Below, piece by piece: positions 25,881 to 34,965 of a DNA stretch of 64,000 nt; within the stretch, counting starts at the first letter, position 1, and the number at the start of each line of letters is the position of its first letter. Below the pieces are notes generated by a model, which was not told where the DNA came from, did not search any database, and saw nothing but the letters and a program-made list of their open reading frames with translations. This DNA is from JAABRU01 sp050180235 (lineage in GTDB: Bacteria; Desulfobacterota; Desulfobacteria; Desulfobacterales; Desulfococcaceae), in contig JBFXEJ010000004.1 of NCBI GenBank assembly GCA_050180235.1, positions 73,513 through 137,512 of the forward strand, read 5' to 3'. The position numbers and the translations under genes are program-made.

Positions 25881-27521
25881 TTAACCCATAAAGGAACGCC
25901 GTATCACTGTGTCTTTTTTCCACCGGACATCATCACGCCGGGGATAGGCAATATTGAAATGAAGGCCCCGGCTTTCCTTGCGGTGCATGGCGCAGTCAAT
26001 GATCAGTTCGGACACTGTTGCGATATTGCGCAGTTCTATCAGATCCGGGGAGACCCTGAAATCCCAGTAATATTCACGGATTTCCTTCTGGATGATTTCA
26101 ATGCGCCGTCTGGCCCGCGCCAGACGTTTGTCTGATCGGACAATGCCCACATAATTCCACATCAGACGCCGGATTTCATCCCAGTTGTGGGAAACCATGA
26201 TCACCTCATCGCTGTCTGTGGTTCCCACCTCATCCCAGAGGGGTGTTTCAGGCAGGGATTTCCTGTCCAAGCTTTCCAGGTCTTTCAGTGCCTGCCGTGC
26301 GGATTCATGAGCGTAAATCAGGGCTTCCAGAAGAGAGTTGCTGGCCAGGCGGTTGGCTCCGTGCAGTCCGGTGCAGGCTGTTTCGCCCACAGCATACAGC
26401 CGGGAAATGTCGGTTCTGCCGCACATATCAGTGACCACGCCGCCGCACATATAATGGGCCGCGGGAACCACGGGAATGGGGTCTTTTGTCATATCAATGC
26501 CGAAATTCAGGCATTTTTCATAAAGATTGGGAAAACGGCCTTTTACAAATTCGGCAGGACGCGAGGTAATATCAAGAAAAACCGATTCAGCCCCGCTTTT
26601 TTTCAGTTCCGTGTCAATGGCCCGCGCGACCACATCCCGGCAGGCCAGATCTTTCTGCGGATCATAGTCTGACATAAATGCCCTGCCCGAAGCATCCGTG
26701 AGAATGGCCCCCTCTCCGCGCACAGCCTCGGAAATCAGGAAATTCTTGGCTTCCGGATGATAGAGGCAGGTGGGATGGAACTGGACAAATTCAAGATTAG
26801 CGACTGTGGCGCCTGCCCGGTATCCCATAGCGATACCGTCGCCTGTGGCCACATCAGGATTGCTGGTATACATATAAACCTTTCCCGCTCCGCCTGTGGC
26901 CAGCAGGGTGATTCCCGCGGAAAAGGTGATGACCCGGTTTTTTTCCGTATCCAGAATATAGGCTCCGCAGCAGAATGCCTCATGGGTGGTGGTAATAAGC
27001 CCCCGGCGCATACGGGTGGAACAGATGATCAGATCAATGGCCACATGATTTTCATAAATGGTGATATTGGGATGATTCCGGGCATGTTCCACCAGAACAC
27101 GCTCCACTTCCCGGCCTGTCATGTCAAAGGCATGGACAATCCGTTTTTGGGAATGTCCGCCCTCCCGTCCCAGATCCAGCCGGGGGCTGTCTTTTTCCGC
27201 GTTTCCCCCGGTTTTTGTGTCAAAATGCACCCCCATTTCCATCAGTTCCCGAATCCGGTCAGGCCCGCTGCGGACCACCATTTCCACCACATCCTCATGG
27301 CAGAGTCCGTCGCCTGATGACAGGGTGTCCCTGATGTGCAGATCAAAGGAGTCAAGACTGCCGAAAACCGAGGCAATGCCTCCCTGGGCCACGGCAGTAT
27401 TGCTGTCTGCCACCCCTTTTTTGGTGACAAGGGCCACCCTGCCGAAATCCGCAACCTTGAGGGCAAAGGTCAGCCCTGCCACGCCGCTGCCTATGACAAG
27501 AAAATCTGTTTCAATTTTCAT
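25881..27521 (-). CDS. nadB: L-aspartate oxidase
   Basis: A 546-residue flavoprotein that oxidises aspartate to iminoaspartate for NAD synthesis. The FAD-binding start FLVIGSGVAGLTFALKVA, the substrate region GREGGHSQKRIVHAFDMTG, LEFVQFHPTCLYHPEA, AAHYMCGGVVTDMCGRT and GLHGANRLASNSLLEAL are all in place. The His and Arg residues typical of the succinate dehydrogenase/fumarate reductase superfamily are present. Length is normal. nadA and nadC are not adjacent. It is separated from the SH3 protein by a tandem-repeat tract. Confidence 0.96.
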   Translation of the reverse strand: MKIETDFLVIGSGVAGLTFALKVADFGRVALVTKKGVADSNTAVAQGGIASVFGSLDSFDLHIRDTLSSGDGLCHEDVVEMVVRSGPDRIRELMEMGVHFDTKTGGNAEKDSPRLDLGREGGHSQKRIVHAFDMTGREVERVLVEHARNHPNITIYENHVAIDLIICSTRMRRGLITTTHEAFCCGAYILDTEKNRVITFSAGITLLATGGAGKVYMYTSNPDVATGDGIAMGYRAGATVANLEFVQFHPTCLYHPEAKNFLISEAVRGEGAILTDASGRAFMSDYDPQKDLACRDVVARAIDTELKKSGAESVFLDITSRPAEFVKGRFPNLYEKCLNFGIDMTKDPIPVVPAAHYMCGGVVTDMCGRTDISRLYAVGETACTGLHGANRLASNSLLEALIYAHESARQALKDLESLDRKSLPETPLWDEVGTTDSDEVIMVSHNWDEIRRLMWNYVGIVRSDKRLARARRRIEIIQKEIREYYWDFRVSPDLIELRNIATVSELIIDCAMHRKESRGLHFNIAYPRRDDVRWKKDTVIRRSFMG

Positions 27522-27533
27522 GGTAATTCTCTT

Positions 27534-27920
27534 TTCTGAAATAATGATATGGGGAATCCTGTTTTTGCAAACACGGCAACAAATAACAATATGAATAGGC
27601 TGCGGATTTATCCGCAGCTATTCTGAAATAATGATATGGGGAATCCTGTTTTTGCAAACACTGCAACAAGTAATATGAAATCTGAAAAAGATTTCAGCAA
27701 AAAAAATTTCCGACCACGCTGTTTTTCTGCCACGAAGACGCAAAGACACAAAGTTTCACGAAGGTTTAATGCCCAATTATTTTTCAGATTTCATATAACA
27801 ATATGAATAGGCTGCGGATTTATCCGCAGCTATTCTGAAATAATGATATGGGGAATCCTGTTTTTTGCAAACACTGCAACAAATAACAATATGAATAGGC
27901 TGCGGATTTATCCGCAGCTA
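27534..27920. repeat. 87-bp tandem repeat, three units, the middle one interrupted
   Basis: The unit begins TTCTGAAATAATGATATGG and ends with a perfect hairpin GCTGCGGAT-TT-ATCCGCAGC. Units start at 27534, 27621 and 27833. The first is 87 bp, the third 87-88 bp, and the second is 212 bp because a 122-bp inverted-repeat element is inserted in it. The hairpin of the last unit lies against the stop codon of the gene ending at 27922, so a gene-end hairpin seems to have been multiplied. Confidence 0.85.
27674..27795. mobile_element. miniature inverted-repeat element M inside the tandem repeat
   Basis: The ends TATGAAATCTGAAAAA and TTTTTCAGATTTCATA are perfect 16-bp inverted repeats. The interior includes CCACGAAGACGCAAAGACAC, a word related to the family G type. 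A 27-base piece of one end recurs at 13949-13975. It interrupts the second 87-bp unit. Confidence 0.75.
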
Positions 27921-27921
27921 T

Positions 27922-28575
27922 TCAGCGCAGATAGGAACGTCTGCCACTGCTTCTGGAATTTATCACTCCCAGCAGAAAACCGGTCAGAAACAGAACCAGG
28001 CCTGCCCCGGTAAGAATCAGATGTCCTTTCCATGCCTTCAGTTCAGACTCCATATTTTTGGCCTTTACGCGAAGTTCCTCCAGCTCTGAAACCGCTTTGT
28101 CACGCCCCTCTTTTATCTCGATAAAATCTTTGGATTCTGACCGGAGCTGCTCATATGCCTGTACCGCTTCCTCCTTTTTCTGCTGACTTTCTCCGCACTG
28201 AATGGCAAGCTCCCCGTTATCTGCCTGCAGTTTTTTGTTTTCCTCGCTAAGACGGTTTACCTCGCCCGCGAGTTTCTCCCGTTCATCCTGGAGATATTTC
28301 AGTTCTACTTCTTTGGGTTTCTGTTCCGTAAGAAACTGTGTGTTTACCCATCCCTCCATACCGTCCTGTATCCGGATTCTAGTCCAACTGCCCTGTTTTT
28401 CCAGAACCTCAACAGCATCCCCGGACAGAAGTTTTTTAATGATCTTATACTCAGTGCTGGCCCCTCTCCGCATCATAATTTCAATTTTGTCTGTTACATA
28501 CATGGTGCTTGCATAGGCGGAGGAAAACAGGATCAGAACACAGATTCCGGAAAATATGGCAGACATCAGCTTCAT
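27922..28575 (-). CDS. secreted/membrane SH3-domain protein (TIGR04211-like)
   Basis: A 217-residue protein with a signal peptide (MKLMSAIFSGICVLILFSSAYAS), a bacterial SH3 domain (MYVTDKIEIMMRRGASTEYKIIKKL to EGWVNTQFL, about 24-90), a long coiled coil (95-180) and one C-terminal membrane helix (HLILTGAGLVLFLTGFLLGV) followed by a basic cytoplasmic tail. This matches the TIGR04211 SH3-and-anchor family of unknown function, thought to sit in the periplasm anchored to the inner membrane. AAGGGGATG precedes the start. Confidence 0.85.
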   Translation of the reverse strand: MKLMSAIFSGICVLILFSSAYASTMYVTDKIEIMMRRGASTEYKIIKKLLSGDAVEVLEKQGSWTRIRIQDGMEGWVNTQFLTEQKPKEVELKYLQDEREKLAGEVNRLSEENKKLQADNGELAIQCGESQQKKEEAVQAYEQLRSESKDFIEIKEGRDKAVSELEELRVKAKNMESELKAWKGHLILTGAGLVLFLTGFLLGVINSRSSGRRSYLR

Positions 28576-29009
28576 AAGAAAATCATCCCCTTGTTGTTTT
28601 AAGGTTAATAATCCTGCGGGTTATGCAGATGGCTTTCAAGTCTTTGATTTTACAGAAACCGGTTTGCGCTGTGCAATATCAGAATCCATAAAAATCAAAA
28701 GGTTAAAATTCAACTGCGCTACTTTTACAGTTTTTTCAGATCTTTTAAAACAGTGAACAGAGTCCGGGGCAGACTGTCCCCTGACACCTGAACCCTGGCC
28801 ATTGTGTCAAAAAAAATATTTCCCTGTCAATAATTTCTTTTACATTGTTTGTGTTTGTGATAATATCAGAAGTTACTCTGCTGAGATATAACTGTCTGTT
28901 TTTATTGCCTGTGACAGTTTGCCACATTTAATAAATTCAAAGAGTTAAAAAATAAGTGCATATATTTTGAATATAAAGCAGTTTTTCATATTGCGGGGGC
29001 TGATATCCG
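28576..29009. other. 434-bp gap, no gene seen
   Basis: Divergent intergenic region between the SH3 protein and the DUF1178 gene. It contains the word AGGTTAAAATTCAACTGCG (about 28700), which recurs near 47092, and GACACCTGAACCCTG (28782), related to words at 24490-24615. AT-rich stretches at 28800-29000 could hold promoters but none is convincing. Confidence 0.5.
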
Positions 29010-29453
29010 ATGATCATATTTGATTTGCAATGTTCCATGGGCCATCAGTTTGAAGGATGGTTTGATGATGTACAGTCTTTTGAGGATCAGAAGGAAAAAT
29101 CTCTGATCTCATGCCCTGTATGCAACGACAGCAACATATTCCGCATTCCTTCGGCATTTGCCATCCGCTCCCCCCGCAAAGAGGGGAAAGACGGTCAGCC
29201 GGACAATATCGCGGAAATCGCCAGAAAGGTTTCCGATTATCTGGAAAACAATTTTGACAATGTGGGCGCTGATTTTGCAAAAGAGGCTCTCCGTATTCAT
29301 TACGGAGTGACAGAACCGCGCAATATCCGGGGAGTCAGTACGCCGGAAGAGGAAAAAGTTTTAAAAGAAGAAGGGATCGGTTTTTTCAAAATTCCCTCTC
29401 CTGCCCGGCAGTCTGACACAGACATATCAGATTTGACTGAAAAAAAATCTTGA
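29010..29453 (+). CDS. DUF1178 family protein
   Basis: A 147-residue protein. MIIFDLQCSMGHQFEGWFDD and the CPVC pair (about residue 36) match DUF1178, a family in which Cys residues at both positions resemble a small zinc-ribbon. The C-terminal half (NFDNVGADFAKEALRIHYG followed by EPRNIRGVSTPEE) is the other conserved block. The function is unknown. The start is supported by GGGGG about 10 nt upstream. Monocistronic. Confidence 0.9.
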   Translation: MIIFDLQCSMGHQFEGWFDDVQSFEDQKEKSLISCPVCNDSNIFRIPSAFAIRSPRKEGKDGQPDNIAEIARKVSDYLENNFDNVGADFAKEALRIHYGVTEPRNIRGVSTPEEEKVLKEEGIGFFKIPSPARQSDTDISDLTEKKS

Positions 29454-29533
29454 CAGAAGCTGTGCAGTTGAACACGGAATTCCGGAAGGGTTCCTGTTTT
29501 GTCCTGCTGCCGGAAATATTGCTGATACATTCC

Positions 29534-29558
29534 GGATACCGGCTTTCGCCGGTATGAC
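29534..29558. repeat. short palindrome ATACCGGC-TTTC-GCCGGTAT
   Basis: A perfect 8-bp hairpin. Degenerate relatives are at about 545-567, 3575-3595 and 54340-54365. The 29454-29772 gap also contains a single family F end, GGGTAGTGGATCAAACCGG, at about 29658, just before the signalling gene. Nothing else is seen there. Confidence 0.6.
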
Positions 29559-29772
29559 GACTTTGCGTAACATCAGTTAATAATGATGCCGGATATTAAC
29601 CTGCCCGCCTGATGAGGATCAGCACCTGTCTCAGCTCCTTTCCTCTGAAAAAAGAATGGGTAGTGGATCAAACCGGCTTATGACGCGGAAAAAACCAAAC
29701 CTGGCAGAAAGAAATCATCCCCGGCCTCTCAGGAAGGGATGGGCATGCCTGAACCGTCACAGAAAGAAAAAA

Positions 29773-31539
29773 ATGATGAATCCCGCAGGCGCCCTCATTC
29801 TGATTATTGATGATAATATCAATAATATCAAAGTAATCTCTGAATATCTGAAGGAATCAGGTTTTGAAACGGCTGCTGCCCGCGGAGGAATCTCCGGGAT
29901 AAAAAGCGCGGAAATACTGAATCCGGAACTGATTCTCCTGGATGTAATGACGCCGGAAACAGACGGATATGAAACCTGCAGACTGCTGAAATCCTGCGAA
30001 GCCGCAAAAGACATTCCTGTCATATTCATGATACCGTTGGAAAGTTTGGAAAACAGGATGCGGGTCTTTACCTGCGGAGGCTCGGATTATATTGCCAAAC
30101 CGGCTCAGAGGGAGGAAGTGCTGGCCCGTGTCAGCGCACATATACAAATCCGCCGTCAGATACCGGAAATGGGGACAGCCGGACAGACAGCAAAAAATGC
30201 CGGTGAAGCCAAAAACCGTTTTCCGGCCGGTATAATCAATGCAATCCGGACATCCATAACTGCGATTGCCGGTATGGCAAAAATGCTGTCCGAAACACAG
30301 CTCAGTCCGGAACAGCGCAATTATACGGCAGACATACTTTCATCTTCCAATATTCTGCTCGGCATAACAGAAGATTTAACTGATTCTTCCAAAGCTGTTC
30401 AGGAAAAAGCCAAAAATCCGCATCCCGATCTCATGAACCATAAACCATCTGCGGATAAAGATTTTCCACTGACCGGCATACGTATTCTCCTTGCGGAAGA
30501 CCATCTGATAAATCAGAAACTGATAGAGTCTATTCTGAAAAAATACGGCCTGAGTGCGGATATTGCCAATAACGGCAGGGAGGCTCTGGACCTTCTTGAA
30601 AAGCAGGAGTACGATCTGATTCTGATGGATATGCAGATGCCTGTGATGGACGGAGAGAAAGCCTCAGAAATAATCCGTTCCCCGGATTCCGCAGTGCGCT
30701 GTCACAATATTCCCATCATTGCCCTTACAGCCCATGCCATGAAAGGAGACCGGGAAGCCTGTCTGACAGCAGGCATGAATGATTATATTTCCAAGCCTGT
30801 CAATGCGGATAACCTCATAAGCACTATCCTGCGTCATATTCCGGAAATCCGCACACAGGGCTCCGCAGCAGAGATTTGCAAAGCGCCTGCCATGACGGAA
30901 AATGAAGAACAGAGTATTTTTGACAAAAAAAAATTCATGGATCGCATGAGCAGTGATGAGCAGGTGTGCAGGGAGTTCCTGTCCGGGGTTCCGGAGCATA
31001 TTGTCCGTGATATTCAGCATCTGCAGAATGCCATCCGTTCAGAGGAACATTCTTTGACAATGATTCATGCCCACAATCTGAAAGGAGCGGCAGCCAATCT
31101 TTCCGCTGGCAGACTGCTGGCCAGGGCCGAAGCAATCGAATCTGCCGGAAAAAGCATGGATACCGTCAGACTACAGACACTTATGGCAGGGCTGGAGCAG
31201 GAGGCTGCCCTGTTTTTTGACTGTCTGAAGACTTCGGGACTGGCAGATGGGAATATCCCAAGCGGATCATTGTTTGCGGCTCGGGATAATGCAGAAATTC
31301 CGAACATTGCTGCCCTGCCCTCCCATCTGCGCCGGGAACTGGCGGATGCACTGAATATTCTGGATATGGAAAAAATCAGCTTTTTTATCAGAGAGATACA
31401 TTCCCATGACTCCCGGCTGTCTGAAATTTTGAAAAAAATGGCAGACAATTTTGAATATTCCGAAATGATTCATCTCCTGCAAAAAGGCGCTGATTCGGAA
31501 TCTGCCCCTGAAGAGACAGAGAAAATCAGGGCTTCCTGA
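29773..31539 (+). CDS. kinase-less hybrid signalling protein (receiver - pseudo-HisKA - receiver - HPt)
   Basis: A 588-residue protein. Receiver 1 (7-125) has IIDDN and LLDVMTPE (Asp57) but an Ile where Thr/Ser is expected (VIFMIPLE). Residues 150-205 resemble a HisKA dimerisation domain, but the H-box reads INAIRTSI instead of SHEIRTPM, so the phosphorylated His is lost, and no ATPase domain follows. Receiver 2 (237-355) is complete, with Asp286 in LMDMQMP and ISKPVN. The HPt domain has AHNLKGAA (His434). It probably relays phosphate from the kinase encoded 13 bp downstream. The start at MMNPAGALIL is chosen for domain fit; the ribosome site is weak. Confidence 0.88.
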   Translation: MMNPAGALILIIDDNINNIKVISEYLKESGFETAAARGGISGIKSAEILNPELILLDVMTPETDGYETCRLLKSCEAAKDIPVIFMIPLESLENRMRVFTCGGSDYIAKPAQREEVLARVSAHIQIRRQIPEMGTAGQTAKNAGEAKNRFPAGIINAIRTSITAIAGMAKMLSETQLSPEQRNYTADILSSSNILLGITEDLTDSSKAVQEKAKNPHPDLMNHKPSADKDFPLTGIRILLAEDHLINQKLIESILKKYGLSADIANNGREALDLLEKQEYDLILMDMQMPVMDGEKASEIIRSPDSAVRCHNIPIIALTAHAMKGDREACLTAGMNDYISKPVNADNLISTILRHIPEIRTQGSAAEICKAPAMTENEEQSIFDKKKFMDRMSSDEQVCREFLSGVPEHIVRDIQHLQNAIRSEEHSLTMIHAHNLKGAAANLSAGRLLARAEAIESAGKSMDTVRLQTLMAGLEQEAALFFDCLKTSGLADGNIPSGSLFAARDNAEIPNIAALPSHLRRELADALNILDMEKISFFIREIHSHDSRLSEILKKMADNFEYSEMIHLLQKGADSESAPEETEKIRAS

Positions 31540-31552
31540 AAGGAACGCAAAG

Positions 31553-33916
31553 ATGAACATAGACCGGGCAGCATACAAGGCAAATCTTCTGGTGATTGAC
31601 GATGATCCTCTGAATCTGCGTTTTCTGACCGGTGTGCTGAAAGACGGGGGATACAAAGTCCGGCCCGCAAAATCACCGAATCTGGCGATTTCCGCAGCCA
31701 GGCAGGAAGCACCTGATATGATCCTGCTAGATATTGTGATGCCGGAAAAAAACGGATATGAAGTCTGTATGGAATTGCAGGCCGATCCCCTGACCTGCGG
31801 AATTCCCGTGATTTTCATCAGCGCACTGGACGAGATGCCGGACAAAATCAGGGCATTTTCCGCGGGCGGTGTGGACTATATCACCAGACCTTTTGAAAAA
31901 CAGGAAATACTGGCCCGGATTCAGACCCATCTTGCTTTGCGGAATATGCGCAGATCTTTGGAGCAGAAAAATGAACAGCTTCGGGCAGAAATAGCCAAGA
32001 CACTGAAAACCCAGGAAAAACTGAAAGAACTGGAATTCATTGTCAGCCGGAGCCCGGCCATAGCGTTTCTCTGGCGGGCAGAGGAAAACCGGCCTGTGGA
32101 TTTTGTCTCGGAGAATATACGGATGTTTGGATATGCGCCTGATGATTTTTACACACGCCGGATACTGTATGCGGATATTATCCATCCGGATGATCTGAAA
32201 AGGGCTGTGGAAAACAGCCTGCGCCATACAAGGGAAAACTGTGAGGAATACGGACAGGAATACCGGATTGTCACCCGGACAGGAGATGTTAGATGGGTGG
32301 ATGACCGGACCTGCATCCGGCGGAATACTGAGGGGCAGCCTACCCATTACCAGGGCATTGTAACGGATATTACCCTCAGGAAACAGTGGGAAGAAGAACT
32401 CAAGGAGGCCAGAAAAGCCGCGGAAAAAGCCAATCGGGCCAAAAGCGAATTCCTGGCCAATATGAGTCATGAAATCCGCACTCCCATGAACGCGATTCTC
32501 GGTTTCAGCGAAATCCTGCTTTCCCGGCCCAGGGATCCGCAGGAAAAAAACTGGCTTAAGATCATTCAATCCAGCGGTCAGACACTGCTGACCCTGATTA
32601 ACGATATTCTTGACCTTTCCAAAATAGAATCCGGAAAAATGGATTTGCATTACGGCCCTGTGTCTGTGGCATCCTTACTGCATGAGGTGCGCAGCATTTT
32701 TCTGGAAAAATGCGAAAAAAAGGGAATAGAACTGAAATTACGTTCAGATCCGGAAATCCCGTCACGGGTGATAACAGATAATATACGGCTCCGTCAGATA
32801 CTGATTAATCTGGTGGACAATGCTGTCAAATTCACCCATGAGGGATATATAAGTATTGCTGCTGCCGGTAACTGTTTGTATAGATTCGGGAACTGTGGCA
32901 CAGGGCTTTTCCGCCTGATACTGGAAGTGGCAGATACAGGCATCGGAATTCCTGAGGATCAGCAGAAAATCATATTTGAGAGTTTCCGTCAGCAGGATTT
33001 TCAGGATAGCAGCAGATATGGGGGTACAGGACTGGGACTGACCATCAGCAGGCGGCTGGCGGAAATCATGGGCGGACATATTTCCGTTCACAGCCGCAAA
33101 GGGGAGGGCAGTATTTTCACGGTGGTTCTTCCAAATCTGAAAACAGCCGAAGGTGATGATTTCGAAACCGTGGATGACCGGAAAAAGGATACAGATACCG
33201 AATTTTGCCCTGCAACGATTATGATCGTGGATGATATAATCTCCAGCAGGCAACTGATTATGACCTGTCTCGAATCTCCGCATATCCGCTTCATGGAGGC
33301 TGCCAACGGCAGGGAAGCACTGGAACTGCTGGCGCAGAGCAGCGAAACCGGACATATGCTGCCCCAAATCATACTTATGGATTTGCGAATGCCCGGTATG
33401 GACGGATATGAAACTGCGAAACAGATCCGTTGCAGTGAACGGATGAAAAATATTCCCCTGCTTGCCATAACAGCGTCAGTCATGAAAGAGGAGGAGGATA
33501 GCATCAGAAAATTTTTTGACGGATATATTTCCAAACCGATCAGCCGGGCAGAACTTTTCCGGGAGCTGAAAAGATTTTTGCCTGTCTGTGATATGCCGGC
33601 GGAAAGGGAGGAAAAGGGGGATGAAGGGGAAAAGTGCATGAATCCCGAAGATTACAGTGATCAACTGCCCGATATCATAAATATCCTTAACAAAGAAATC
33701 TTCCCTAAATGGGAAAAAATTCATGAATTTTTCTTTGTGGATGATGTGTCGGATTTTGCCTGGGATCTGAAAAATTTTGCCGGCCGGTACAAAATCAGTT
33801 TCCTCATGGAATACAGTGAAAAACTCCGTGAATGCTGCCGGGATATTGATGTGGAGAAATTTGACGGACTGATAAATGAATTCCCGCGGCTGGCGGATAG
33901 AATCAGAAATTGGTAG
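31553..33916 (+). CDS. hybrid sensor histidine kinase (receiver - PAS - HisKA/HATPase - receiver)
   Basis: A 787-residue cytoplasmic kinase with no membrane segment. The N-terminal receiver (10-130) has LVIDDD and LLDIVMPE, but the invariant Lys is Arg (ITRPFE). A short coiled coil leads to a PAS fold (about 165-280, ending VTDITLRKQ). The kinase core has the H-box SHEIRTPMNAILGFSEILL, N-box LRQILINLVDNAVKF, DTGIGIPEDQ and GGTGLGLTISRR. The C-terminal receiver has MIVDD, LMDLRMPGMDG and ISKPIS. AAAGGAAC precedes the start. Its TAG stop lies within a family F repeat end. It pairs with the upstream kinase-less protein. Confidence 0.93.
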   Translation: MNIDRAAYKANLLVIDDDPLNLRFLTGVLKDGGYKVRPAKSPNLAISAARQEAPDMILLDIVMPEKNGYEVCMELQADPLTCGIPVIFISALDEMPDKIRAFSAGGVDYITRPFEKQEILARIQTHLALRNMRRSLEQKNEQLRAEIAKTLKTQEKLKELEFIVSRSPAIAFLWRAEENRPVDFVSENIRMFGYAPDDFYTRRILYADIIHPDDLKRAVENSLRHTRENCEEYGQEYRIVTRTGDVRWVDDRTCIRRNTEGQPTHYQGIVTDITLRKQWEEELKEARKAAEKANRAKSEFLANMSHEIRTPMNAILGFSEILLSRPRDPQEKNWLKIIQSSGQTLLTLINDILDLSKIESGKMDLHYGPVSVASLLHEVRSIFLEKCEKKGIELKLRSDPEIPSRVITDNIRLRQILINLVDNAVKFTHEGYISIAAAGNCLYRFGNCGTGLFRLILEVADTGIGIPEDQQKIIFESFRQQDFQDSSRYGGTGLGLTISRRLAEIMGGHISVHSRKGEGSIFTVVLPNLKTAEGDDFETVDDRKKDTDTEFCPATIMIVDDIISSRQLIMTCLESPHIRFMEAANGREALELLAQSSETGHMLPQIILMDLRMPGMDGYETAKQIRCSERMKNIPLLAITASVMKEEEDSIRKFFDGYISKPISRAELFRELKRFLPVCDMPAEREEKGDEGEKCMNPEDYSDQLPDIINILNKEIFPKWEKIHEFFFVDDVSDFAWDLKNFAGRYKISFLMEYSEKLRECCRDIDVEKFDGLINEFPRLADRIRNW

Positions 33917-34069
33917 TGGGTCAGACTGCCTGATTTTTATTGATGAACTAAGGCAGTAGTACATGACCGCCTTAGTTCTGATGATATTACAAACTAAATT
34001 TTTTCAAAAAATCAGTTTGCCGTGCAGCAGTGCACAGCATGAATTGCGCAGATTTGTCCTTCACAGACT

Positions 34070-34960
34070 TCAGGTTTCAGATGCCGGCCGGTACATCCTG
34101 TCCGCGTGATAGGAACTCCGCACAAAAGGCCCGGCTGCCACGGCTGCAAAACCAATCTGCAATGCCCGCTCCCGCCACAGATCAAATTCTTCCGGAGGCA
34201 CATAGCGTTTTACTGCCAACTGTTTTTGGGAAGGACGGAGATACTGGCCTATGGTCAGAAAACTGCATCCCGCGCTGAACAGATCTTTCAGGGTCTGTTC
34301 AACCTCTCCATCCTTTTCCCCCAGTCCCAGCATGATACCGGATTTTGAAGGAATGTCTGCAGAGTATTTTTTAACCCGTCTGAGCAATTCCAGAGAGCGT
34401 TCATATATGGCCTGCGGACGTACAGCCGGATAAAGCTGCGGCACGGTTTCTATATTGTGGTTCAGAACATTGGGATAAGCATCCAGCACAGTCCGAAGTG
34501 CAGATTCATCGCCCTGAAAATCGGGAATCAGCACTTCGGTCAGGGCATGGGGAATTTTCCGCCGGATTTCCCGGATAGTCTGTGCAAACAGGCCTGCTCC
34601 CCCGTCTGCCAAATCATCACGGGTGACAGAAGTTAAGACCACATAGCGCAGTCCCATGTCGGCTGAGGCCTGAGCAACTTTCCGCGGTTCATCATTATCC
34701 GGGGGGCCGTCCGGCAGTCCATGCTGAATGGCGCAGAAACCGCAGTTCCGGGTACAGCGGGAACCCAGAATCAGAAAGGTGGCCGTGCGGCAGGAAAAGC
34801 ATTCGAACTGGTTGGGGCATCGGGCTTCCTGACACACTGTGTGCAAACCGCCTTTGGCAATCAGGCTTCGCACCATTTCATATTCCGGTTTGGAGGGAAG
34901 CCTGCGCATCAGCCAGCGGGGTTTCGGGCTGTGTATGTTCTGTTTTTCTGTATCTGCCAA
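34070..34960 (-). CDS. lipA: lipoyl synthase
   Basis: A 296-residue radical SAM enzyme that inserts two sulfurs into protein-bound octanoyl groups. The auxiliary cluster Cys are in CQEARCPNQFEC and the radical SAM cluster in CTRNCGFC. LTSVTRDDLADGGAG, NHNIETV and MLGLGEKD are core motifs, and RSSYHAD near the end supplies the conserved Ser cluster ligand. Complete. lipB is not adjacent. It ends the transcript of the ASKHA ferredoxin protein with a 5-bp gap. Confidence 0.96.
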   Translation of the reverse strand: MADTEKQNIHSPKPRWLMRRLPSKPEYEMVRSLIAKGGLHTVCQEARCPNQFECFSCRTATFLILGSRCTRNCGFCAIQHGLPDGPPDNDEPRKVAQASADMGLRYVVLTSVTRDDLADGGAGLFAQTIREIRRKIPHALTEVLIPDFQGDESALRTVLDAYPNVLNHNIETVPQLYPAVRPQAIYERSLELLRRVKKYSADIPSKSGIMLGLGEKDGEVEQTLKDLFSAGCSFLTIGQYLRPSQKQLAVKRYVPPEEFDLWRERALQIGFAAVAAGPFVRSSYHADRMYRPASET

Positions 34961-34965
34961 TATAT

